A stretch of DNA of 64,000 bases from positions 30,499 through 94,498 of the forward strand of contig JTDE01001369.1 in NCBI GenBank assembly GCA_014338405.1, in the 5' to 3' direction. Shown here in pieces: positions 25,601 through 40,600 of this stretch; position 1 is the stretch's first letter; every line of letters starts with the position of its first letter. Below the pieces are notes generated by a model, which was not told the DNA's origin, did no database searches, and saw only the letters and a list, made by a program, of their open reading frames with translations. The translations under genes and the position numbers were made by a program. This DNA is from Paragonimus skrjabini miyazakii. Taxonomy: Eukaryota; Platyhelminthes; Trematoda; Plagiorchiida; Troglotrematidae.

Positions 25601-28600
25601 TGAAATAGGCAGACAGATACAGACAGACAGTTTCAGTTACCGGACAACGTTCAGAATGCCCGAACCGGTGAGCTCGATAATCAATGCGATGCTGATGTAG
25701 CGCGTCTCGTTGTACTCGGATGGGGCGGTGCGAACCAAGCGGCAGTAATGAATGCTTACGGCCAATATGATGAATTCGGCTGAAAAAATTGCGGGGAGAA
25801 TCAAAATCAAAACACATCAGTTGCAGTCGAATTCGCCAGCGAAGGTGATCATATTCGGGAAAATATTTTATTCTAGTGTTTAGGTTGAGGTCTTTCGCGT
25901 AAGTCAAAACTGTCAGGCCAGGTTGGGTTGGGTATATCTGTGTGGAGTGTATCAAAACGAAAGGAGAATGAGCCTGGGGAACGGTTAACTATCTTCAAAT
26001 TTAACTGATGTGGAAAGTGAAAGGAAAAACAAAGCAGTTGGATCGTTATGGACTTCGAATGATCACCCCCAATCAAATTTGGTTACCACTAACATCCCTA
26101 TTAATATCAACTAGAAAATTATTTCATACGTAATTTGGTGTGTAACAGCCCGATCACATCATGATGTTATTCATGTCTGTCCAGAAGATGTCTTACTTGC
26201 ATGAATATGACAAAAAAACCATTACCGGCGTTTCTTATCCCACAGATTGGCTGGCAACCATTTCGGTCACAAGCGTTTTTCAACAGAATTGCACCGTTCA
26301 GTTTGCAACCTCACGTTTGTTCGGTTTCAGGTCTTGTCGTGATGAATCGGCGTGGGCGTGCACAATGATGTCTTACTTGAAACATATCTGGTATCTTACT
26401 GTCACCCACGAACAAGTCTGGCTACATGTAAGTGTTTTCGGTGTTCGGTTACAGGATTACACCATATCAAGTGGAAATTTCTGGTGGCAATCCAGGCCCA
26501 TGTTCCAAGCGGAGTAACCAATGCACTAGATTACCAAAGCATTCGTAAAGCACAGTACGAAGATGGAGATCGTTATCCTGATATTGATCATATGGATCAT
26601 AAAACCGAAGCCTTAACCTCCCCAACAAACCTATCTGAGGGACATCTTAATAAGGTGAAGTTGTGATTTCGCAGATTTGCTGGTCACAGTATTTAGCCAT
26701 TGCTGGTTAGTCCATGTCGTCAAACGGAATTCGTCGTCTGGACACTGATTAAACGTAAATAATCCGTTTGATTGGAGCACATTGCTCTCCACAGAAGAGG
26801 TTGTGAAGCATTCCACTGAATGTGAGTATGTCGCCTTAACTAATTGACGTGGGTGTCGACTGCTTTAGCAGTGGATCTTTTTCACCCACTTCCTGTTTCA
26901 GGTATGATAGTCATCGCGATAAGCAGCTGTATGGTCGTGGTTTCAAACGTGCTGTCCACGGGGAATCACAGGTAGCATTCATTGATCGCGGGATTTGCCA
27001 GCGAAGATACGGTGAGTGCGCTGGACGTAAGTTGACTAACTTGACTGTACATATCTATTAAAATGTGTTACTATATATTCCTATATAAACACTCCTCTTG
27101 TCTTGAATTTTCAAAATCTTTCTTCCTAGTTTAGATCATACTATTGGAATCCCAATATCTTTTGGCTTCGAGAGATAGGGATTCAGACCCCCACACTGAC
27201 CTATTATCTGGCTAGCGAGTACTGTCTGGCTAGACTGCAAAATTCTCCGCCCACACGCCTCTTGGTCATATTCCTCCGGGTTTCTATCGGATACGGTGTG
27301 TGCAAATGGAACCACAAAACATTCACTTTGACATTTATATACAGGCATCTTTTAGCTCCGGTCACTGTGACAGGCTTGTACGCAAACGGATCCCGCCAAT
27401 CATGGGTCATGAAGACTTCAACAATTCGTGCAATCCAGTGTATCTGCCCTTCTGCTTGGAACACACAAATAAACTGTTAATCAAATTAACAATTCGAAGT
27501 GGTGTGCTTCTCTAACTGGTGGTTCATTCGACTGATCGCAGACATGTCTTCAATTGGATGATATCGGGATACGGGGCGTGTTTGATGTGAATAGAGTGTT
27601 GCATGGAATTCACAATTAAAAAATGTTTTGAGACTTGGAAAGGATTAACACACATGCAAAGGATGGGTTCTAAAATGGACATCACTTAAAACAAGCACAA
27701 TGATTGAACTGGCTCTTGTGAACAAGGATAGCTTGAATAAACAGACTGGATCAAAGTGCGAGATGTGGTCGGGATTAAGTAACGTGAGTAACACCAAAAT
27801 CAGACATACACATGACCAGGTCGAATTGCTTATTTTCAGTCATCGTTGTCCACATGCACACGAAGATAAATCACGAATTTAGTACTTTATTGTTAAGAAG
27901 TCATACGGTTGCGGAGATTCCTTGGATATGACGGAATGTGGTAATATTGGCACACTACACATAGAAATTCTCTTGTAAGTACGTGTATATTAGCTCGAAT
28001 GATCACAAATCACGTCAGCAGCTTTTGCCTTGGAAAGGTGAGTTGATGTGTTTTAGGTCCCAAATGATGCATTATATATATATATATATATAATATTATA
28101 TATATATACCAAGACTGAGTGGATCACGCTTGTGTAACTGGACTGGGAACGGAAACGGAAACAATACGGTCGAGTCCACAGCGTTGAGCAAAAGCTTACG
28201 CTGAAAGGCTTCAAAACAGAATACAGCCAGCTAACACAAATTAGACACTACTGAGAATGGCTGTGTTATCCATACTGAGGGCAGACCTGTTTTGGTTACA
28301 TCTGCCCTAGCTGTCGCTATACTATATTCCGGCCACCGTGTCCTAACTCCTTTAGAAGGCCTGTTAGTCTATACCTTCCAACATTATTTGGTCTCCAGTG
28401 CGCTGTTTCCTTCTTTACTCTTTGCATCGATGCACCAGTGCGATCTGTTCGCTTCGGATCATTATTGAAGTTTATTACAAGGAGACTCTATGCCGTAAAG
28501 CGCCGTAAAGCGACTGAGTGACGGTTAAATGGCGTCGTGTTATGCGAATGGGTCATCGACACACTTTAAAGTGAGAAAATTATGGACGCCATCCATGCAG

Positions 28601-31600
28601 CTAAGTTTTATCATTTGAACAATGATCCACAAAACGCAGATCGCTGCTGATGAGATTTAACTGAAGGATGAGACTGAAAATCTGGGGAGTGGCTGTTAAA
28701 GATAAAATCATAACAAGTGGTTTTGGGCATGGGAGAGCTTTAAGTGTCTATTTGCCGGAATCTTAGCATACTGGAGACCCTGGTTCTGGTTTTTTGACAA
28801 AAATCGCAAAAGATTTTATAAACTGTCACTTTGTGTCCAATTTGCTATAGAACCGCTGACTGGCGATTGACAACATTTCAAGTTGAACATCACCCACAAT
28901 TGATCGTAGCTGTCGCATCCCCATAGACTTTCCAGTCGGCCCCTTTCGAAAAGAAGCACTAGACTCGAGTTTCGCTCTCATTAGAGCTCGTCAGTAGTGC
29001 ATATCATCGCCACTGCCGGGGCTTGAACCACAGACACGCTGTTCATGAGGCAACCGTGTTCACCACTGCGCCATTGACCTCACATTAGGCACGACCGAAT
29101 TATCATATGTGAACGCTCAACCACTTTCGCTTGTGAGTAATGGTCAGGTTGCCCAATCGGCGATGATATGCACTACTGACGAGCTCCAATGAGAGCGAAA
29201 CTCGAGTCTTGTGCTTCTTTTCGAAAGGGGCCGACTGGATAGTCTATGGGAATGCGACAGCTGTGATCAATTGTGGGTGATGTTCAAATTGAAATGAATC
29301 ATGATACGGTTGAAGGAGATGATGCTACATGCACGTCTGTCACTTTAGCATACCTGTGTCAACTTTCCAAATAATTTTAGGCTGAGCACACGTCTTTCTA
29401 GCCTGCTCAGTGTCCTATGAATCTTGAAAGAGGACATTTTTGGTCCCACATGAGTGCTCGTCACTCAAAGTAGGCTGACGATTACGACTGGAAACTGTAC
29501 TACATTCACGATTATGACCACTTTTCCAATGGTTTATCACGATATACATACCTAAGTACATTGTAGAATGGCTTCTGTCCGGGCACCAGTGAGATTATCG
29601 AAGACGCAACAACCAAATCAGAAGGTATTCCAGATGCGTCACAAAGCCACGGATTTATACACTTAGGCGCAAATTAGGTCATGGTTGTGTTGGGGAAGAA
29701 TATAATTTCCTGAAAATACCGCCTTCATTTGCCTTCAGAAAGGCCTGTTTCATTCTGCTCGAAGTAACCTTCATTGAGGGCACGGTCATGTGCCACTTCA
29801 CCCTTTACGTGCGTTCTCAACCTTGTGCCAATCTCTGGCACCCCGCCTACGCACTTCGCCCTTCACGAACGTTCTCAGTCTTGAGCTAAGTCCTGACATC
29901 CCGCCCACATTCTAGTCCTTTAAAGTGAAACATCACTGTACTGTCTGGATCCTTGTCTGGTCCAGTTCTGTCCTTGTTTTCTGATTGGTCACAAACTCTT
30001 TAAATGTTACTGATGAGTTGTCTAGTTTGTGACCGTGTTGTCATCGGATTGACATAAAGTGTATCTGTCCGGAGGCCAGTCTTTTCTGTGTTCGTTCGTT
30101 AGCCTCAGGTGGTTGGGTTGGCCGGGAAGATTCGTGTTAATCGTGCATATTTCGTAGTCAGTTGTTCAGTACCGTTGAACGCCGTTCCGTCATCCATCGT
30201 TTCACTAACCGTTATTCTGTTGTCTGNNNNNNNNNNNNNNNNNNNNNNNNNNNNNNNNNNNNNNNNNNNNNNNNNNNNNNNNNNNNNNNNNNNNNNNNNN
30301 NNNNNNNNNNNNNNNNNNNNNNNNNNATGATAACGACTAAAATGGGTATCACTGTTAACCGGAAAACAATCCTTAACTTGCGGATGACGTTCGTCAACAC
30401 ACGACTGAGTTGGTATGCAAACCACGGTTAACCTAAAGAGAGAATTGAGTTGACGGGCTATTGGAACGTGAACAATTGGATTACAGATAGAATGGATAGC
30501 TGAAAATTTGACCATTATTCTACGAGGTCTAAAAGAAGATAGTGAGGTTTAGTGATTATGAATGCTCTCCTGGGGGTTGTCAGTGGGGAAGACGGACAAC
30601 AAAGGCTATTTCCTTTGCACGTGCACATACACTATAGCAGTCGTTTCGGTTCTCAGTCTGCTCAGGCACTGAATAAAAACGGCCCAATATACAACTGACA
30701 TTACAGAGTTACACTGGGCAAGGAACTCTTTAAAAAGGCCGTCGGATTATGTAACTTTTCACGACTAACGCGTTCAGCAGAGACCTGAATTCAAGCCAGC
30801 GCGTCTGAGATGGTTTATGACGAACGATCGATCAACTTTTGTCCCTACGTAGTTTGACGGACCTAAAAATCACTTGGATAATGAAATAAAACGAATTCGG
30901 AATTTGTTTCGTCAAAATCTCGTTTGAAAAGAAGCTAAAATACGCAGGTGAAGTGATTATGACAAGGCGGAACATTTCAAGCATCATCGTTAAACTTTTT
31001 TTCGACTTATTTTTCAATTACATATAAGTTGGCTTCTTGGCTGATTTGTTTCTGCCACTGGTTCGCATCCAGCCGACACGTAAGTTTTTCACAACATCGT
31101 CATTTTCAACCAAACGTATCGATCGATCAAGCTACTCACTAGAAACATGTGATGGTTGGGTTTGTCTTGAGTTGAATGTTTATTAAGTGCTCAAAACTTG
31201 TGAACGGGAGAAAACGTGATCCGTGAAGGACTGGCACCAAATGAATCGGACTGAACAACTTTTCTGACGACCTTGTTTGTACAAGGTATGTGAGAACAAA
31301 AAAACAGCTATCAGAAAACTAACCTCGCTATTGTTAACGAATTAACAAAATGCAAGTAGAAGCAGCGAATCGGGTTATTGAGTAGCATCCCAACGACTGA
31401 GGGCGTGATGTGAATTGTTGTATTTCAGACCGAATGCACCGATCGTGTGCAAGCAATTTAAGTCAATTTTTTAATCATTTGTTTAGTGAATGCTCTACAT
31501 GAGCAATTTTTCCAACCAAACAATAGTTTCTGTTAAACTAAGACTGACAAGTCAAACTTACGATTCAAAAAGAACATGAAAATGTCAAAACGTGTTCATA

Positions 31601-34600
31601 AAAAAAGTACATTGTTGCTTGTTACGCACCCAAAAAAAACTGGTTGGCAAGACTTTTGTCAACCATCCGGACTGAACCAATAGCCATCAAGGTGTATACC
31701 TTGCAAATAAACGGGGATTGATTTTGATCACTTTTTGTATTCGTATAAAAATCACTACCCAAAGAAATTTTGGAGAAATTAAAGAAAGAATTACACTAAC
31801 CATTGTGTTAGTGGCACAGTATTGTTGTATAAGTAACATTTAACACAAATGCGTTGTTGTTTAATGAGTAAAAACTAACTGCATAACGAAGTAAACATGG
31901 ATTCATATTAATTGGCTTATAAAAACTCGAAAATCTGTATTAATAAGCTTCGTCCACATTACTTTCATATTCGTGAAAACTAAGAAAACGTTCTGAAATT
32001 ACATAGGTCAATTTGAAACACTAAAAGATGACTGCTATCTTCTAACTTATCAATCCAACCATTTTACTTCAAAAGCAGTCTGTGATTGATGTGCTTCCCC
32101 AATTTGTTTTCAGGGACCGTTGCATGACAATTAAAAATAGGTGTAGTCAACCCACTTCAAACAAACGGTTGGACAGTTCTACACAATGAACCATGCTGGT
32201 GATCTCCAACCGAAATGATGTAGGATATACATAGGTTGATACTCAATGGAACCTCTGATCCGATCAATGTTTGTGTATAATGCCTTCTGATAGTTGCCGG
32301 CATTCTTCTTATAATGATCCGAACGGTCTGCATACAGTGACCCTTAGTTTCGACGGACTCGACTTCGCAAATAATGAAATTTTCGATAGTCGTCTGAGTT
32401 TTCGAGAATTTGGTGTCGATCGGCGCTCTCGTGTACGGAAAAAAAATCAATCGAATCCGGGTTATTGTGTGACTTTGGGGTAGTCTCGGGACGTTTAACC
32501 TAATTTTCCAGATGATCATCAAAACGCACCGTCGAGTACATAACCAACCGTTTAAGCAGTATTAGTGGTATATCCCGGGAACTTGTTTTGCAGAAAGGCC
32601 ATCCCTAGTGTGTGATCACATTGTTTTGGACCCGTTGACAAACCATCTGTCTGATCGGATAGAGGTCGTCTCAGTTTGACAATTTAAACTCGACTTCATT
32701 TTACATAATTAGGCTCACCAGGCAGTTACTCAGACGTCAATTCAAATCAGCGACCTTTTTGTACGAATCCAAACTCCACTGCCCATGTCCGTTGACCCTA
32801 TGAGCACCCTTTGTGATGGAGGTATTATTACTTACACTGTTACTAATAGTATTCGCGTGAGTTACTGACTATCGTCAAGACTGTAGCATAAAGTTGGCTG
32901 TTTTAGTTAGTGTTATGACTGAACCTAAGTGTTTTCAATCGGTTCCTATACACCTGTGAGTCGAGCCAACTTTACAACAGTTTAGCTTACAGCAGAAAGG
33001 ATCACAGACTCTGACAACCTAACTGACCTTGAAAAGTATTCAGCTGTCTAGAAATGTTGCAAAAATAACTCATCCATGAAGCCACCAGGCGAATAAAGAA
33101 CGTCCAAACTCACCCAATTCAACAACGATGTCCCAAGACATCGCACGACAAACGTCGAACGTTACTGTATCCAGTCCCGTTGAGGTCGAAGCCACCTTCG
33201 TGGTCAAATCACTGTAGTTATTCGTTTGAAAACTAACATTGACAAATCGTGGAGCACTGGTTTGGCCCTGTAATATCATGCTCACGTGGGTTTCCACGCC
33301 GTCAGGATGCCAATTCCACGGTGTGGAGCTGATGTAGTCTAGGTTTACAGCGGTCCAAGCCACCATGTAGGTAAACGTGGTCGTAATGAATATGCCAAGA
33401 AATTTGAGGATATCTTTGTCGCGCACATGCACTCGGTGTGCTTTACGTGATTGAAATGCTGATAAAACCCTGTAATGGACGAGAGGACATAACATACTCA
33501 GTTACTGACTCCCAGATTATATAGATACGGTCATTTCGAACAGCTAGTAAAATTCGGAATATGAAATATAATATCTTTGGCATAACCCGCTAAGTACAGT
33601 GGAACGGAAAAGTGTATAATTAATGAAAAAGGGAACATTCACTGATGACTCAGTTTGCTTAATGGACTCGGAGAAACTTGCAACATATATAAACAGAAAG
33701 AGAGCAGAAATGAGTTAATGTTAACAGTTGCTGGTTTGCAGGTACAAGTGTCGTCCATCAAAGCAAATATTAATTTGTCCGTCTTAGTTCATTATTGTTC
33801 ATCACTAATCATTCAGCGAAGGATAAGTGGAGGGCAGCAGTCAGGCGCACGTATTTCTTCTTCCATTACAACTGATCCTCTATCCCTATAAAACAATGGA
33901 TCAGGGATCAGTATGACATTTTGTCAACTGGCTCATAGGGAAACTGAAAATGGGTCCATCCCACTTATTGGTCATGATGAGACAAAAACTTGGTCATAAC
34001 TCTAATTAAACAACCGAATGCAACAAACAGGTTCATAACACGTTTTGTATTTCCCCGCTTTCATTGGTCCCAAGGGTCAGTAGATCACTTCTTCCAAAAA
34101 TGGTGACTACCCCACGTACACATATAGCCAATGTGGCAATGTCCCGCCCGCAACCTCCTTTTATACTCTAATCCTCTATAGCAGGACAGCATAATATAGA
34201 TGAGTAAATATGATTCGTGAAACCTTTAGATATAGATGACCCCACCCTGTGTGGCGCAGTGGATCTCAGTCTCCTGACTGTCCAATGAACGATCGTCTAT
34301 TTTTTTTATCCAAACCGATGAATAGCTGTGCTGGTAATCTCCATAGTCTTCGTCAGTCTCAAACAGGCCGTCTGCCATACATTGGTTCACCAAACCACAC
34401 GACTTTGAGGCACGGAGAGACCCACCAACGTAATTTTCACAACATACTGGAAACGCAATCTAGTATGGTGCTGCGACAACAACAAAAAACATAGACGGGC
34501 TGGTTATCGCGAAGACAGTGCGGTTTCCTCGTTTTGCTGAGCTGCGCATATGAAGGCTGGGTCATTTAAGTAACCGGTTGTCATCCCAAGGAGTTTTTCT

Positions 34601-37600
34601 GTGAAGTTTTTCACCTCATGGAAGTATTTAACATGTCTTCCAATTATCCAATCTACTGACCATGTTGACTTGATTAAATGACCAGCAGGCACAAAAGTGG
34701 ACTTTATTTCTCCTTGTATTTCAGAGGAGGGTCAAGTTAGCTTCCTTGTGCCATCCAGCACGCTAACATCTACGGAGATATGACTTAAACGTCGTGTGGC
34801 CTTATGTGCTTTTTTGGTTCCGGTGATCATGAATTCGAGGCTGAACTTTTCAACGGGATGGTCGTGAGACCCAGGTTGCGAGCCAAAACAGACCTTAAGC
34901 CTAGTATGGAGATGGGACTAGTAGCTATTTAACGGCTAGGATGGCCTTGTAAGGAATCTATAGACCCACTTTCAGAGCAAAACACGTCGATGCATTAGGG
35001 TACACACTTTTGGCGAACAGTGTTTATCTAGTCGGAGCGTTGCACCGAGGTACCAGGCTTGAGGTCGACTGGGCAGTAAAATCGGTGGATTTAAATTACA
35101 TCCGTGTCCAACAAGTTTTATCATGTACAAGCATGAGATAAAAAGCGAATCTCGACTTACCCTGACAGAACTATTGATAAGGATGGGTCAGCTGCCCAAT
35201 GGTTCCGTAGCCTCTGAAGACCGGTTATTGATTTGTGTATGCTATGGTCTTCTGCGTGCATAACGATTGCGTATTCGACCACTGGCATACTGTGCGCTTT
35301 CACTTTCTACCCGGTTTCGCAGTGACGTGACCAAGTATGATCAATATTGTCACTGTCTATTACAGATGAACTTAGGTGAAGTGCTTGAGCAGTGTAATGA
35401 GCTGGACACACAATCTGAACAAAATTGCCAATCACCACTTACATTTTGAACTGTAAGCATAAAAACGGATAATTCTGGTACTGGTGCTGGAGAATAAATT
35501 AATACAATTGTGAGTGACGTTCATCTTATATTAACCAAACTCCCTTAATACGCATCAGTAATCAAAATACCTCCAACACATTTAGTGACATCATTGAATT
35601 CAAATTGAGAAGAAGTACTGCTCTTGCAGTCTTCGAGTAGAGTTTACCAGGACAATCACTGCGTCTGCTCTTGAGGCAATTGGACAATCAGATCATTACT
35701 CACAATTAACTGTGGCTGAGCGATTGCGCAAGACAATCTGGTTGTGCCTAATGTTAGGTCAATGGCACAGTGGTCAGCCCAGTTGCCTCATAAAGGCGTG
35801 GCAGGAGCTCTAATCCCGGCCGTGGCAAGGATAAGCATCATCGACGAGCCTTAACACAAACGAAAGTCGAGTCTAATGCTTCTTTGTTAAAGGGGTTTGC
35901 TGAAATGTCTACGTGAATGAGAGAGCCCCGAACAATTGTGGGTGGTGTTCAGGTTTTGCAAACATAAAACCATAAATCCCTACTCTCATGTTGACGCAAC
36001 AAATAGAAAACAGATGTTCGATCAAGATTGCCCTTAACACATGGATGGACCTGAACAGGCAGCCTCTCACGACTGCATAAACCGCTTGTTCACAATAAGC
36101 GCCAATCTGTGTTTTATGCCCTTTAGACTTCGTGTAGTGGTGACGATGATCAGAGTTAATTACTTTTTCCAAGCAAATAGTATATACCATGAAGGAAATG
36201 AATGAAATTACATGAGAACCGCATTAACTGTTAACAATAACAACTGTTTTCTAGCGGACAAAAAGCTTCGAGAAGAAGAATGACCTTTCCAAAAAGCCCC
36301 AGGAAATTGGTTGACTTAAAGTAACCATCATAGATGTCTGACCCACTGTCCTTCTTACTACCGGCCCTGCGTTACGATGACACGAATCGACTCTCGGTTG
36401 GTCTGTACGGATGATTTGATTTCGCACAACAGTGTACCGCATAACGCACCTAAGCATCCAATCCATTCTTCTTATCTTGCACCTCTGTCAAAAGAGTTGA
36501 GTATATGAGATGTCATATTAGTTAAGAGCTTGAAAGTACCGAGAAGTCACTAAGGTTACCCAAACTACGACAGGTAGCAGAGATTTGATTTCACTGTCCT
36601 CAGAAGACACTTGTCTTTCGCACTAACCACTTGTTTAGGTCTACCGATTTTATTGGGCTTTTTCAAGTTACCATGCTTCTTTAGAAAAAAGCCATTCACA
36701 AACAGTTTTTACATCAACGGCTATCATATCCCTATCCAGCTTTAATACTTTGGTGCATTTCACATGACAACGGCTCGTCAAAATTGACTGCGCTTTGTTA
36801 CCACAGCCACAGCACAACGTTGAAGGTGCACTGACACTAAAACAAGCTCTAAATTTGCGTAAGTATCGCAGAGTGCGACCGCTTGTGGGACTAGTTGTCG
36901 TGTTGTGCACAAATGATGGACTGAGCATGATGATCTGACAGGACATCAGAGGCGCTCGCGGCGATCGGACTTCGACATACCTTTTCTGCGTTTCTTTGCT
37001 GGTTAATTCCGTCAGGGAGTCTGTAGACTTATCGTGACAAGTGACCAGGTAAGAAACGCGATTATTTTACCATTCAGTGGAATGTCTCAATGAGGTTTTG
37101 AGATATGGTCAATGACAGCCGCGGACGGATCACGAACGACTCATCACTGAACAAAATCGGCCCGAAGTGCGGGCAAGGACATGCGAATAGTCACCACAAG
37201 AGAGCTGAGACGGACAGAACCGGACAGAAGTGTCGTGCGTTGTGTTGTGCACTAAAATTTTTTGGATGGTAAACGCGAAGGCATGAGTGACTCGAGTACC
37301 TGCGAATTGAACAACAATGACGCTACTTTACTGAACGAATTTCCGCTACAATATGTGATAAAACGCATGTTCATCACTTGTGTTTTGCGCATACCTCATG
37401 CTTTAATAAACCTATGCCACTTGTATAGAGTAAGCAGAATATGAAAAGCGAATGTGATTATAAGATTGTCAATAGCAAACTGATTGCCAGAAACCATGAT
37501 CGTTGAGGGCTACCTTACGTAGCGTAATTGTTCCTTTAGGCAAATGGCAATCATTGAATCGCATTTCTGCTGCAATATGACATCAACTTACCTATAGATT

Positions 37601-40600
37601 TTCACAATCAGTACACCGTACATGATGGAAAAGCCCAATTCACGGAGCCATGGTATTGTAAGACACGTGATATCACTTGCAGGGAAATACATTACCACGA
37701 CCTTTCAGATAGGGAAATAGTAGAAGAAGCAAGTTGACGACAACTTATCTCAACAGGTCTGTGCTAAATATCATCAGAGTAAACCAACGTGCTTTCAGAT
37801 TATTTGCTGACTGAATATAGAAAAGGCAACAATTAGGTGGAACGGCTCTGCAAATGGTATATATATATTCGAACAAAATTGGCCTGTATGTAGATTGCGA
37901 GTGTATTAAGACGCACTGTGCTACCCTTTGACTAACGCTAAATCAGTTTGCGGTTTTGAAGTTCGTACATATGAGGATTCTATGATTTTGCCCTAATCTT
38001 TCCAACCTCCCAGATTTGATTTATCCATTAGAGCAGCAAGAAGTCCCTCGGTACCTCGATCCAGGTGAACATTGAAATGTACGTGTTGAACCACTATAAA
38101 CCACCGTAGACGAGGATGGATATGGTGTACAGTATTCTAATTTAGAGCGACTTACTCAGTAGGTGAATCCAAACTCTGTACTTCTGCCACATGTATTATG
38201 CGGTACCGAGATACTAGATTGGTCAAAGGACAATTTCGTTTTCACATGCGCTGAATTAAACCAAACACTTGTTGACCCATTACAAATTACCTTTAGTATG
38301 GGAAAATTCTAGCATGGTGTTTCGATCTGCGAAGCAGCAGTCCGTCACCACACTACCTACGCATTCATAGCTGTCTCATGTCATGCTACCGGACAACATT
38401 AAGCTATAAACATTTGAACAAATAGCCTCCTAATAGTCTGCTAACAATAATACGCTCACAATCAATGAAGTTATCTGCAACATTCATTTAGCGACTGACC
38501 TTTCGGCTTTTACTTTCCTACTAGAGTGTCTGAGTTTGCACAATCTCACCAAATACATCGCCAGCTTCAGTGGCCATGTCCCACTAATCGGAGAAGGGTA
38601 AACGAATCAAAGTAAAGTGGAGTGGATTAACTGGCACATAGCTCACCACAGAACGGTTACTCGATTTATACGGTCACATATGAGTAGAAGAGTACAGGAC
38701 GATGCAAACGAAGGTGGCACCATTTGTAGTGATCGTGAATCAAACACGTTATGGTATGCATACAGTTGTCGAAGTGCATACAATTTATGGATGATTATCC
38801 TTCCTTTCACCTATTGTATGAAGAAGCTGATTGTTGTGTTATGGTAGATGAGTTTACTATTATCTTGTTCACTATGTGTAATATCTAATCGTTTCCCCCA
38901 CAATGTTTGCCGGCAAATTTATAAGCCGAGATGAGAAAAGCAGAGTGCTGAATAGATTTATCCAATGACAAGTTTGGTAGTAATACGTTATCGCAGTTAA
39001 TTTGATGACATATGTTTACATCATGGTGCAAATGTTAGAGTGGTATTAACTGTTTTAAGCGTAGAATATTCAAAGGATGAAATGTTACCCATAAAATATT
39101 ATTCATAAAAATCTGTATCCATAATGTATGTGTACGCATCTGAATATTTCGTGGTACCAGCGATACTTAGTCTGAAATGAACAGTCACAGGAAAAGTAAG
39201 CTTTCCTAACAATGGCTCTAAACCGCTTGACTACAAAATGTTGTCTGATTCTTTTGCTATTAATAAGAAAGCCACTAAATTTGTCGAAGACAACTTGAAG
39301 AACGATGTTAAGCGAACTATGCGATCGAACAACATTCAATCCCAAGTTGGCAACTTATTACATTCATCGGTAAACCAAGTTAGTAAATATATCACGCCAC
39401 ATACTGACTAGTCAAACTGGTGAAACGTTGTACTACTGTTTCTAAGTAAAATGTGCACTCCAAGGAAAGTTCTGTAGAATGCTGAGACCCGAAACAATAT
39501 ACCTAATGATGATTACAGAACGTTATTCAGTATTTCCAGTGAATATCTCCGTATGTCTTTCATGCAATATATAGTACACGAAGACAGAGTTCCTCTCTGA
39601 TCAGTGCAATACGAAAAAGCGCTGATAGCTCTTTTGTGGAGTCACAAAACTGTGGAACGAAGAACGTAAAATATGGTCTTATTGTAAAAGGTTTGGTTAA
39701 AACTACGATCAGTGATAATGATGTCATTGCATTATAGACAGAGTTTTTATCCTCGATCAATAGAACATTTCCACTACAACGGGATAGGTCGGTTTACCTG
39801 CTATCCGATCGGTCAGAAATCAAAGCGATCATGCGAAATGGTATCGCAACACTTCAGCTACCTCTGAAAGTTTACATCTTGGTCGTCCGTCAACTATGCA
39901 TGCCAACAATGTAATCGTGTTTTTACAAGTGACAACTACAGGCAGCCTGTTAAAACTGTTGGTAACAGTGGAATACTGTTCAACTACATAGAACGACTTA
40001 CTATGAAGTACAATAGCACGGCACCCAAGAGCAAAATTTCCAACAGAATCCAGTTCGCAGCCTTGATTACCTGAATAGAAACGAGAGAATTAGAAATGAC
40101 CTTCAGGATTACTTTTATACAACCGGTGTGGGATCATTGTGATGGTCTAAGTGACCGACGAGTTTGATATTACACGAAGGGTCGACAAAAATAGTCAACC
40201 GGTGAGGTGGCTATATTGGTACAAACGGACTAGAATAACAGTGTTATACAGAGGGAAATAAAACCTTCTTGCGAACGTAAGATGGAGTAAAGTTGGGCGT
40301 TTAAGACAATTCAATTTTCTAGGGTCACATTTGCTGGTTTCACGTTGGGTCTAACGGAATATCAGGATATCTCATTGTTTACACTGCCAACACTTTTTCC
40401 CTGAACGTAATCTGTAAGATTCTCTTAAAAATACTAGTTAACGAACACCAGTCTCTAACTATTACAGAAAACCGCCAGGTGAGCAGATGAAAGTGCGGTC
40501 ACGATCTACGGGGATTTCTAATGTTCCACTGAGTAAAATCGATAAGCGTAGCCTGCTCGGTTGGAGACCACATGATCATTCACGTCGATTATCAGAAAAA

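Noticed and set aside
25389..25955. 188-codon minus-strand frame
   Set aside because: It is a different frame running across the TM5-TM6 exon; the splice-consistent, family-matching frame is the one reported.
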